This document shows positions 31,863-41,396 of a stretch of DNA of 64,000 nucleotides, piece by piece. The notes below the pieces were generated by a model. The model searched no databases. It saw nothing but the letters and a program-made list of their open reading frames with translations, and was not told the origin of the DNA. The DNA is from Gnetum montanum (Eukaryota; Streptophyta; Gnetopsida; Gnetales; Gnetaceae), in assembly GCA_015680685.1 (NCBI GenBank), contig MNCI01000200.1, forward strand, positions 78,210 through 142,209. The letters are read 5' to 3'. Every line of letters begins with the position of its first letter. The stretch's first letter is position 1. The translations under genes and the position numbers were made by a program.

Positions 31863-32850
31863 TTTGTTTGTTGAGTTGATTTTTGATCTTTTGTAGTTTA
31901 ACATGTGGGTTTGAGCTTGTGGATAAGATTTTATACTCACCTTCTCCTTCATCGGTGATATCAAAGGGCAATTCTGACCAAGAGACATCAGTAGGGATGG
32001 CGCCTATGTTTGTATTGTCTAGTGTTTCTTCAGTTTTAGTAGGGTTGGGAGCTAGTGTTGGATTTATGTTTTGAAGAATGCTCATGGTTCCTTGCTTAGG
32101 CTCAACAAATTCAATTTCTAATTCCTAATTCACTCTAGGGTTTGAGAAAGTAGGTGGCACTATTACATCCCCATATATGATGATCTCACCACCCTCGTAT
32201 GGTAGGTGGATCTCCTAATGGATTGGGGAGGAAACGGCCTTAAGTTGAGCCAGCCAGGGGCTTCCTAGGTTCAGATTAAATCCTAGCATTTCATCGACTA
32301 CTATGAATTCAGCTGATGTGGGGAATTGGTCTCCGGCTATAAAATCCAAGGTAACCATACCTCTTACTCCAACACGGGAACCATTGAACAATTTTAGGAA
32401 ATAAGTTGTTGTGGGCTGTATTTGTTCGATAAGTCCTAGTTTTTAAATGATGGAAAAAGATATTACATTGGTTGTTGCACCGTCATCGACATGTACCCTA
32501 CGTATCTTAAGATGATTAACTTGTATCGTTATGAACATAGGGGTCATGGTGACTTCTCCTATTTTCTCATATATCTTAATGTCCTTAGCATGAAACTCTA
32601 GGGATGTAGTTTTTGATTCCTAAGATTGTGTGGACAATACTGCATGAATGGATGGTCCATCTACAGGAAGGTCCTCACTAACAGGGACTAAAGTTAACAT
32701 ACTCACAAGAGCATCTTGATGCACTGGTGAAGTCATTACTAGATCATACAGGCTTCAACAAGTATTTTTTTTGTTTCAAAGCTTGTGTGACCTGTGTTAA
32801 CGCATTCGCTAGGTCTTTACCATTTGGGGCACTCTTATCTATAGAGATTT
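31858..32850 (-). pseudogene. Protease region of element C (broken)
   Basis: The minus strand between about 32420 and 32180 reads GSRVGVRGMVTLDFIAGDQF, then NLNLGSPWLAQLKAVSSPIH and YEGGEIIIYGD, matching the LLGRPWxHxxxAVPSTxH segment that ends Tat proteases. The trailing frame 32085-31858 is Thr/Glu-rich (DITDEGEGEYKIL) and ends at the 27-bp repeats. The active-site segment should lie at about 32520-32450 (TVDDGATTNVISFSII-like text on the minus strand), so D-x-G may be DDGAT here. Stops occur at several points. Confidence 0.7.
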
Positions 32851-32857
32851 GGTCCAT

Positions 32858-35548
32858 TTAATGTAGCATTTGTATTTTCCGTGGAGGGGTTTTTATCGAA
32901 GATGCTGGGTTTGGGACATGGCTCTTGACATTACCCTTTTTTTGATGACTCGTACTAGGCTCATCAATGAGCAAGCCCATGGGAACAACGTTTAGTGGTG
33001 TTGGCTTTGGTGGTCCCAATTTGCCTCGATGGTTTTCCCTTTCCAAACGTTCTCTTGTTAGTCTATCGGGAAGGCGTTCTCATAGATGTCATGGGGGAAA
33101 GGAGGTGGGTTGTGTATCAGAATGCTTTGGCACTTGGATCATGAAGGGAATGGATTGGATTTCAGATGGGGTGATTGTGGCTACAACAGACGGAGGTACA
33201 TGGATGATGAATGGTTCTGGTGGCATGGGGAATGTGTGCATGGTGAAAGGGATTTGAGGATACGTTGGGATGGGTGTGTTTTCTAAAGGCCTACGAATCA
33301 CAAAAGGTCTTTGAGGAATGTACTATCTGTCTTTCACATGGATAGTATTAATCACATATGGTGCATCATTGGTATTGAGAGGATCCTTATAGACCCCCAT
33401 GGATTGGTTTTGGGATCTTATTGGGTTTGCTTCGTCAAACACTACCTCGCCCCTATTAGTCATGCGTTGTATATCCTATTTCAATGTAAAGCAATAATCA
33501 GTCCCATGACCACACCATTGGTGATATTCACAAAACCTATCCAATCTAAAGCCCTTCAGAATGGAGGGTTCGTTGGCTATTACTAAAGCTGGGTTCTTGG
33601 CCAACTCACAAAATCGATCATGTCTTTGAGAGGCCATGGGAGACATTTTTTTGTGTTGAATTAGTCTAACCTTTAGAAGTTTATCAAGAAATTGTGAAGG
33701 CTTCATGGGAAATGATGTGTATTGGGTAGGGTCTTTTCTTTCAAAGGTATGGGCATGAACCATGTTTTTTTTTTATTTGAAGGATTTTCGGGTGTAGGAG
33801 TGAGTGTGGTTCTTTCATAGCTATTTGGGACAGCAGGTTGTTTTTCCTTTTTCTTGGATGACTAGGTAGGGTTGTTTTGGCCACTTCTGCCACCATTGTT
33901 TTGGATTTATCTTTCCTAGCATGTAGGCTCTTAAAAGTTGAGTAGGCTAGGTCATTACTTTTTTGTGATGCCTCTTCTATGTCTTTGATTTGCATGAATG
34001 CTTGGCTCAATGTGTGGGCTTTCAGATAGTAAATATTTGACTTAATAAAGTCATTTACAGCTGACTTAAGGATGGTAAGCAGATATGTTTTAGGGATGGG
34101 TTTGTGAATTTCATTTAAGGCTACACTCCACCTTTAGATAAATTTTTGTGCTGGCTCATGCAGTGCTTGTTTGATTTGGATTAAGCTATTTAACGTGGAT
34201 TCAGGTTTCAAATTGTACTTGAAACAGGTGACAAACTGATGCAACATATGGAACTACAGGGTAAAGATTAGTACCAGTCTAAGGCTTTTTCTATTAGGGA
34301 CATTGCAAAAACTCGCAAAATTACATGGGACCATGCCTGAAGCAAAAGACTTTCTATTTGAAATATCACTAGGTGGGAATTTGGGTCTCCTCCTCCACTG
34401 TACTTGCTCAACTGGGGTAATGAGACTCCCTTTGGCAAGTTTAAGGGTGGAACTGAGGGGTCGATTTGGTCATCTTGATACAAGTCTAGTACTTTGACTT
34501 CCTATGTGTTCACAGTTTTAAGGCATTTTAATTCTTCTGCCAACGAGTGCATCATTTTTTTGTGTTTGCCCATTCTTGGGTAGTAGGCAGACCAATGGAT
34601 TGAGCGGATTGTGGCTGATAATGATTCAATTGTTGCATTACTTGTGGAGAGAGAGGTTGTTGGGTAATTGTTTGTTGCAGTGGGATAGCATTTGGGGCTA
34701 AGATCATGGGATGTAATACACTATAGTGAGTAGATGGGTTTTGCTGAATAGCTAGTGGACCTACTGTCTAGTCACCGGTTGTGAAGTAATCGTTGGTGCA
34801 TGTTGGATTTGCACTTGAGGTATATAATGGATGGACATGAAAGTGGGTATGACCGATGGCATTCCAATCACTTGAGGTCGAAAAGTCATTCATGTATTAG
34901 TCTGAGGAGGAAGCTGTTGGGATTTTGTTTGTAATGGTATGATGGAAGTAGATGCATTAGTTTGAACATTGGACTTGGAGAAGATGGGAATAGGAATGGC
35001 TACTTCCCGTAAGGAAGCTAGTGGCGGAAATGTTGTTTCTTCTAAGAAAGGTTGAAACATTGGGCTTGTATGGGCATGGGGGCTAACGGTATGGTATGAA
35101 TCCTCATGTTCAGATTGGGCTACGAAATCATCTTCCTTGTCTCCACATTGAGGATCTATTGGAGGTAACTGTAGGGCTTAACTTCTAGACATGAGAAGCT
35201 AAGATATGAGTCTATGATGGTGTTCAGAGAGCGGGTTATGTCGAATGCTGAAGGAATGAATTCGCAACCTCCTTTATGGATAAGTTCATAGTCTCGTTTT
35301 GCTTCCCTTTTTGTATGATCCATAGGTAGGTTAGCTTGGATTTTAACACAGATGAAGTTATACCCTTCGGGTGTAAGAGTCACATAAGTAGGGCCTTTGC
35401 CTTGTAGCCTGAGTGACTAGCGTGTGGGGCCTTGGGGGTTTACCCATTTAATGATAGTTATGGATTCCGTGGTAGTCACAGGGTTCAGGGTTTCAGCCCC
35501 AAAGTCAAAGATCGGCAATGTTACTAGGTTGATTTGGGAGGGTTCCAT
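32858..35548 (-). pseudogene. Gag of element C (broken)
   Basis: The start ATG at 35548-35546 opens MEPSQINLVTLPIFDFG directly after the leader array. An N-terminal part of about 350 codons (including 35383-35156, MTLTPEGYNFICVKIQANLP) is rich in Pro, Thr and Gln. The capsid region 34483-34010 shows LPQLSKYSGGGDPNSHLVIF and SLIEKALDWY, the FxKYxGxxDPxxHL and SLxGxAxxWY marks of plant gypsy Gag. The segment 33763-33476 ends with a variant zinc knuckle, CEYHQWCGHGTDYCFTLK, of the C-x2-H-x4-GH-x4-C kind seen in Tat elements. Stops of the CAG-to-TAG kind (for example near 35410) break it. Confidence 0.85.
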
Positions 35549-35584
35549 GATGAACATGAGCAAACTGGGCTAGATGAGTTGGAG

Positions 35585-35894
35585 TGCATGCAACCGCAGT
35601 GTGACCGATGTGACACAACCACAGCGTGACCAAACTGATCAAACCATAGCATGATCAACAGGAAGCAAGCTTAGCATGACCAATAGGAAGTAAGCTCAGC
35701 GTGACCAACTGAAAGCAAGCTCAGCGTGACGAACAAGAAGAAAGCTCAGCATGACCAACTAAGAGCAAGCTCAGCGTGACCAATAGGAAGCAAGCTCAGC
35801 GTGACCAATAGGAAGCAAGCTCAGCGTGACCAACAGGAAGCAAGTTTAGTGTGACCAACTGAGAGCAAGCTCAGCATGACCAACTACAACAAGG
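35585..35894. repeat. 25-bp leader minisatellite, ten regular copies plus degenerate ones
   Basis: The unit CTCAGCGTGACCAATAGGAA plus GCAAG repeats ten times from 35645 to 35894, after a looser start from about 35585. It lies between the primer site and the gag start codon, so it would form the 5' untranslated leader of the element RNA. Variation is mostly C/T and G/A at the CpG of GCGTGACC. Confidence 0.92.
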
Positions 35895-35970
35895 AGACTT
35901 ATAGGGACAAGATGAAAAAGTTTTGATAGGTAGCATGATTGATGTTTTAGCAAACAACAAGCAAGTTGGC

Positions 35971-35986
35971 CCTCCTTCTAGCACTA
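35971..35986 (-). other. Primer binding site of element C
   Basis: On the minus strand TAGTGCTAGAAGGAGG lies five bases after the LTR end. It differs from the element B site (TGGTGCTAGAAGGAGG, 16345-16360) only by a G-to-A change in the TGG that should pair with the tRNA CCA end. The shared motif in the same position of two separate elements confirms both. The tRNA species is not assigned. Confidence 0.75.
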
Positions 35987-35991
35987 AAAAC

Positions 35992-37527
35992 TATACTCAC
36001 CTAAATCGTTAGTGTAAGGTTGGAAGAGAAAATAGACATCGAAAGATCGTTGGGTAGGTACAGCTAACTCTGCCTTCACCTGAGGGCAAGCTGGAAAAGA
36101 TAATGAAGGTAGAGTTCCTTGGATGGTTTGCATGCAAATCAACTAAGGACTTCCCCGAGCATAAGCTATGGCTAGCATTGGGGTTATTGTAAATGGTGTA
36201 AACGGAATGAAAACAGTGACATGAAATGTAAACAGAGCGTAGAGCATAAACAAAGACTGAATTGTAAACGAAGCATAAACAAAGTGTAAATAGAGTAAAT
36301 AATATAAATGGAAGGCAATAATGAAACTGTATTGTATTGTTTAACAAGAGTGTGCATCGGTCAAAGCGTAGTTGCATGTGTGGATGGCAGGTCAAACATC
36401 GAGCACCGGGGTGATGTGACATGATGATGTAATGTGAGAAGCACTTGGTTGCCAGGATTCAAGTATGTCAAGTGCCCAAGGATTGCTGATTCTGTATATT
36501 CTCAAAATTGCTAATGTCGCCAATTGCCAACCTCCAGATTCATGTGAATTGACGAGGTATTTAAAGGGCTGGACCAAGCTTGAGTGCGGAATTCCAAAAT
36601 GGAATCAACAGTTGGGATTTAACAGGAAAATGAATCAAGCGACATGTATCCAATGGAAAATTTTTCATGAGTTGGATGTGTGTTGGACAGTTGTGCACGA
36701 GTTGGATGTGTGTTGGCAAGCTACATTCTTGACCAGGTACATTGCATTTTACAATTCGTGGGTTGCTCAAGCCCATGAAAGTACATTTAATTTAGACCAT
36801 GAGGGCTTGACATGCCCACAAGTGGGGATTTACAATGAAATTTACAACAAGAGAAATTTGACCTAGCTCTCTTGACCATGGATCTAGTGCTGCAGGTTGT
36901 CGAGATGTCGATTTGAGGCTATTCGAGTCACTAGGGCTTCCAACTTGAATTGATGTGCCTTTAGAGTTGAGTTGAGTTAAGCTTCAGTGTAAGTCGATTT
37001 GTGGTCATGCTGCACTCACGCCCAGCATGACCTCCAGCATGCCCAACATCAGTGTGTCCAGTGTCCAGTGTGCCCATCGTCTAGTGTGGATGCTGCACTC
37101 ACGCCTAGTGTGACCTCCAGTGTGAGTGAAGAAAACTTGACCTTTTGACACCATTTTTTGGATTCTGAATCCTGGATTTGCTGCCCGAATGTGTTTAACT
37201 CTAGAATTTGGAATCTGAGCTTGGTTTTGAGTGGTTTTGAGTAGGTCACACTGGCTATTTTGGGTAGCTCATGTTGTGGTCACGCTAAGCGTGACCTGTA
37301 GTGTGACCTAAAAGAAACTTGCAATTTTTTTATGCTAGATGGATGCTGAACACTATAATTTCAAATTTTGAAAAATTGACCTCCACCTTTGACTTGATTT
37401 TGACATTCCTCAGAGTTGTTCACGCTGAGGGTGAGCAACCTACCTTAGTCAAATTTTTTCTCCAACCTTCGAGAGGGCTTGATTTGTTTCCATTTCAAAG
37501 TGGTAGGCTAAAATTGGTGGTGTTTCA
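35992..37527 (-). repeat. 5' LTR of element C (1536 bp)
   Basis: Aligns with 19063-20627. The outer end keeps GTTTCA next to GTTAT, while the inner end has changed from TGTACT to TATACT. A small tandem duplication of GTTGTGCACGAGTTGGATGT-like sequence at 36670-36715 is absent from the other LTR. Confidence 0.9.
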
Positions 37528-37532
37528 GTTAT
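37528..37532. repeat. Right target-site duplication of element C (GTTAT)
   Basis: Perfect match to 19058-19062. Continuing after it, element B resumes as TACTATTAAAG in the same codon frame that ended at the left side. Confidence 0.9.
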
Positions 37533-38456
37533 TACTATTAAAGAATAATTTAGAGAATTTCACTTGGTCTTATGATGATCTTAAAGCTTTCATACTTGAT
37601 GTGATAACACATAAAATTCCCCTAATAGATGGTGGTAAGATAGTTAAGCAAAAGCAAAGGAAATTTATTCCATCATTTGAACCAGCTATGAAAGCTAAGA
37701 TTAAGAAGTTATTGCAAGCCTAAATCATATATCTAGTTTGATATTTGACATGGCTTGCTAATATTGTTCTAGTAAGGAAGAAGAATGATGATATTAGGCT
37801 TTGCGTGAATTTCAAAAATTTAAATGAAGCCTTTGAAAAAGATAAGTAACCACTTCCTAGAATTGATGAAATGTTGATCAAAGTATCAAGATGTTAGATA
37901 TTCTATTTCCTAAATGGATTTTTGGGCTGTAATCAGATTATGATGGATAAGTATGATAGATATAAAACACTAAATGGGGGACATTTGCTTATAAAAGAAT
38001 ACCATTCAGATTATCAAATACCATAGCTACTTTCCAAAGAGTAATAGACTTAGCTTTTAAATACTAGGTAAGCAAGTTCATTGTGGTTTATGTAGATGAT
38101 ATTACAATTTATTCAAAAAGGAAGGAAGATCATATTAGCCACCTCCAACAAGTTTTTATAGATGTCATGAATACAAAATTTCATTAAACCCTATGAAATG
38201 TATCTTTGAGGTTAAGTTTGGAAGTTTGCTAGGTATTGCTATAGATGACACACAAATTCGAGTAGTACAAAATATTGAACATCCAATAAACAAAAAGCCT
38301 CTTAGATCTTTCTTTGAAAAGATAAATTATGTTAAGAAACTTATCCCAAGATTCACCAAAATTACTAAGCCTTTGATGCATATGCTCAAGAAGGATATCA
38401 CAGTAAGGAAAACACCAAAATCAGAGAAAGCTTTAGTTGAGATTTAAAAAGCTAGT
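37533..38456 (+). pseudogene. Reverse transcriptase of element B (broken)
   Basis: Resumes with ENFTWSYDDLKAF, the segment that precedes RT in the related plant polyproteins. It continues with LANIVLVRKKNDDIRLCVNF (about 37750-37810), then the catalytic box VVYVDDITIYSK with YVDD at 38089-38100. Then comes KCIFEVKFGSLLGIAIDD and RSFFEKINYVKKLIPRFTKI (open 38193-38444), the thumb region of the LGK-INYxRRFIP kind. Several stops and frame changes break the middle part. The catalytic Asp pair is intact. Confidence 0.87.
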
Positions 38457-38459
38457 CAA

Positions 38460-38840
38460 GAAGCTCCATATTTGGTAAAACTAAGATTGAAGGAAGATTT
38501 ATAGTTATATGATGTTGCCTCAAATGATTCAATTATCATTATTTTAACTCAAATAGACGAAGGTCAAGATGAATCAATTAGATTTTTTGGGTGTCAGTTA
38601 AAAGGTTCATAATTAAATTATTCAGATCTAGAGAAACAAGCATTTGCATTCATTAAAGCACTTCAACATTTTAGATATTACTTGAAAAGCCATTCTTGGC
38701 TCAAAATGAGATTGGATTGAAAATAGGGAAATGGCTAATGAAGCTTCAAAGTTTCAAATTTTCATTAGAGATATGCAAGAATATTAAAGGAATTGGGTTA
38801 GCCAAGTTAATGGCTCAAGAAAATGAAATATGTCTGGTAA
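38460..38840 (+). pseudogene. Ty3-type RNase H of element B (broken)
   Basis: The text VASNDSIIIILTQIDEGQDE, then LNYSDLEKQAFAFIKALQHF and RYYLKSH, is the RNase H domain that follows RT. The YxTDAS Asp position reads V-A-S-N-D, so the first catalytic residue appears displaced or lost. A connection segment with GKWLMKLQSFKFSLEI and GIGLAKLMAQENE leads on to integrase. Confidence 0.8.
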
Positions 38841-40100
38841 AACTTCATGAAAGAAATTGGTATGATAAAATTTTAGAATTCCTAAACACAAGAAAGGTTC
38901 CAAATAATTTAACTACAAGCCAAAAAAGAGCTTTCTTTAATAAGGAAATCAAGTTTTTGGTTAAGGATGGAATCTTATAAGAAAGGACTTTAGAGGGGTT
39001 TTGTTGGAATGTGTTCATAATGATCAAATTAGTCTTATTTTAGAATAATTCCATGATCATTCTAATTTGTTTTATGAATCTCCTAAGTCCTCTATGCAAC
39101 ATATACTCTGTTATGATTTTTATTGGCTGGACATGTACTAAGATATTAGTTCAAAAATTTAAAAATGTTATAAGTGTCATATTCATGGACCAAGAATTAA
39201 AAAGGCTAGAGCTCCCTTGAAACCAGTAGTTGTGGATAGACTATTTTAACAATGGGGTTTAGATTTCATCAACACAATTACTCCTTCAAAATCAAGGCAT
39301 AAATTTATTCTCACGGCCACTGATTATTTTACTAAATGGTTAGAAGTAAAAGCTCTAAGAAACTGTTCAACATTGGATGTAATTAGGTTCATGGAAGATC
39401 AAATTCTAAGTCACTTTGGCATGCCTGAAGTTTTAGTATTTGATAATAGACCTACTTTTCAATCTAAGGAGTTTATAACATGAGCATCAGAGAAATCCAT
39501 CTTTCTATTTTCTTTTTCTAATTATTATCCTCAAGAGAATGATTTAGCTAAATCTACAAATAAAAAGTTTATTTCGTGCAACAGTCAATGGAGGGGAATC
39601 TAGGAAATTGGATCAATTATTTGCAATATGCGTTATGGAGTGACTATATTAGATTTAAAAAGGCTATTGGAACATCAATTTATAACTTAGTCTATGGATT
39701 GCCTGCAAGAGTTACGAATAAGATTATAAGCCTAGCCTCTAATTTTGTACAAAGGTACAATGGAAAACTAGATTAAGATAGAAATTTCATGACCTTGTTT
39801 ATTAGAAGGGAAGTTGAAATAGATAGTGCCAAGGATAATCTATTAGAAAATGCTTCTCTAGTTAAAAGATGGTTCAATAGAAGAGTTATGAAAAGGACTT
39901 TTAAAGTTGGTGATCTAGTATTATTATGGAATATGAAGAAACCTAATAAAATTTATAGCAAGATGGTTGGGTCCAGTTTAGATCAAGAAGCAATTATCAA
40001 AAGACACATACAAGCTGTGCACATTAAGTGGAATGGAATTATAGCTTGTGTATGATGTTTTACATATAAAACATTACTTTGGGCAATCGCCCACAACTTA
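38841..40100 (+). pseudogene. Integrase of element B (broken, catalytic Glu replaced)
   Basis: The zinc-binding part is decayed (about 39000-39190, with CHIHGPRIKKARAPL at its end). The core reads WGLDFINTITPSKSRHKFIL, ATDYFTKWLEVKAL, then LVFDNRPTFQSKEF, so the first and second Asp are present although DNG is DNR. In the third motif, NDLAKSTNKKF, Lys stands where the catalytic Glu of the AESTNK type belongs, a single G-to-A change. The C-terminal domain at 39890-40090 includes FKVGDLVLLWNMKKP and ends with LHIKHYFG. Confidence 0.84.
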
Positions 40101-41380
40101 AAATATATATTAATTAATAATATATATGTATGTATGTATATAGTAGTTAAATAATAACAATAATAATATTAAGCATACATAGTAATAAATAACAAATTTT
40201 ATCATGTAAGTCTTTACACACACACACATACAATTATATAATATCTAACCTTAATATTTATTTATATCCTATACATATGTTTAAGCATGTATATATGGTA
40301 TAATAAAATATGTATATGTTAGAATATTAGTTTAAATATTAAATTCAAAGTGTTAGTTTAAAATATTAAATTTATACTATCTCAAGTAATCATTACTTGT
40401 GATGTGTCTAAGTGAAAGTGGTGGTTATATAGCTACATAATGGTAAATTAATTTTAACAACCAAATAATGGAATTTGAATTAGCCAACTGTATAATGATG
40501 CAACTTAAATAAGTCTTAGCTAAGTGGGAAAGTTAGTTGTTGGAATTGGTGGGAATTTCAAATTTATCTACACTATATAAAGAGATATGAATTGTTTGGA
40601 AATACAACATATCTCAATTCGACACATGAGTGAGAAAAGCAAGTAAAGTGTTTAACTATGAAGTAGAAAGATGGTTCTTTGAGAGATGGTAGTAAGAAGA
40701 CCTTTTATCCCATATGTTATAGGACGCTCCCTAGAGCATGTCACGAGAGCCTATTGTAAGGCAACTACTCGTGGAGTACCTAGTGAAAGCCCTTTCTTAC
40801 TTTGACTTTTGGATGAGTTTAGTTTCCTCATTGGTGATTACTCAATACATTCCAATGTTTGGGGTAGCTTTCATCAATGTGCAACTAAAGCTAAATACCA
40901 AGGAGAGTCCAATCAAGATGATTCTTGAGGAGAGGCTTTCATGTCTCAAGACATAGAAGTAACTAGTTGGGAAGAACCTCAAAAATTAGTAGCCAAAAAT
41001 TTAGATGAGAAAGAGATAAAGATAGTTGTTGAAGACAAAGATGCAGTGATCCAAGTTGAAGCTTGACTAAGCAAGAAGAAAGAAGAAAAACATTCATCAC
41101 CATAGAGATAGAATATGAAAGAATTAGCAATATGAGAATTCCTAAAAGAGTTATCTTAACTATTCTTTTCCCACCTACAAAATAGTTTGTATAAAGCTAT
41201 GTTTGTATAGTTTCCTAATTTTATAGGGTTAAGGTTTTTATACCATCAAGTCTTAAGTTTGATGGAAATTTTCCTCAAAAAAGATTTATTTTTTTTATAA
41301 AAATGTTCAATAAATTGCTATTTTAATGATGATTTAGTTGGTGAATGACCTTAAACACCTTAAATCCTTAAGGAGTTTAA
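40101..41380 (+). other. 3' noncoding region of element B
   Basis: AT-rich with TATATATGTATGTATG-type (40110-40142) and (CA)n (40218-40230) microsatellites. A 72-codon frame at 40738-40956 and Lys/Glu-rich text after it (about 40960-41090) could be remnants of an extra frame, but no family is recognisable. Confidence 0.45.
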
Positions 41381-41396
41381 AATGAGGAATAAGAAA
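41381..41396 (+). other. Polypurine tract of element B
   Basis: AATGAGGAATAAGAAA lies directly before the TGTTGTCACATT start of the right LTR. Position and composition fit. Confidence 0.7.

Larger units (their letters stand above)
19063..37527 (-). mobile_element. Element C: 18.5-kb Tat-type LTR retrotransposon, minus strand, nested in element B
   Basis: LTRs at 19063-20627 and 35992-37527 flank a 15.4-kb interior. On the minus strand the order is primer site, 25-bp leader array, gag, protease, a ~6-kb non-retroviral block holding an antisense multi-exon cassette, then RT, RNase H, a second archaeal-type RNase H, integrase, 38-bp repeat array, polypurine tract and 3' LTR. The tandem RNase H domains and the YVDD box place it in the Tat group. 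The perfect GTTAT duplication, and a continuous element B reading frame across the empty site, show it entered as one unit. LTRs differ at roughly one base in ten by eye, less than those of element B, so it is younger. Confidence 0.92.

Noticed and set aside
31611-31988. 125-codon minus frame with repeated VKLPHVRND as a repeat protein
   Set aside because: The unit length (27 bp) keeps any frame open, and it is not the protease frame.
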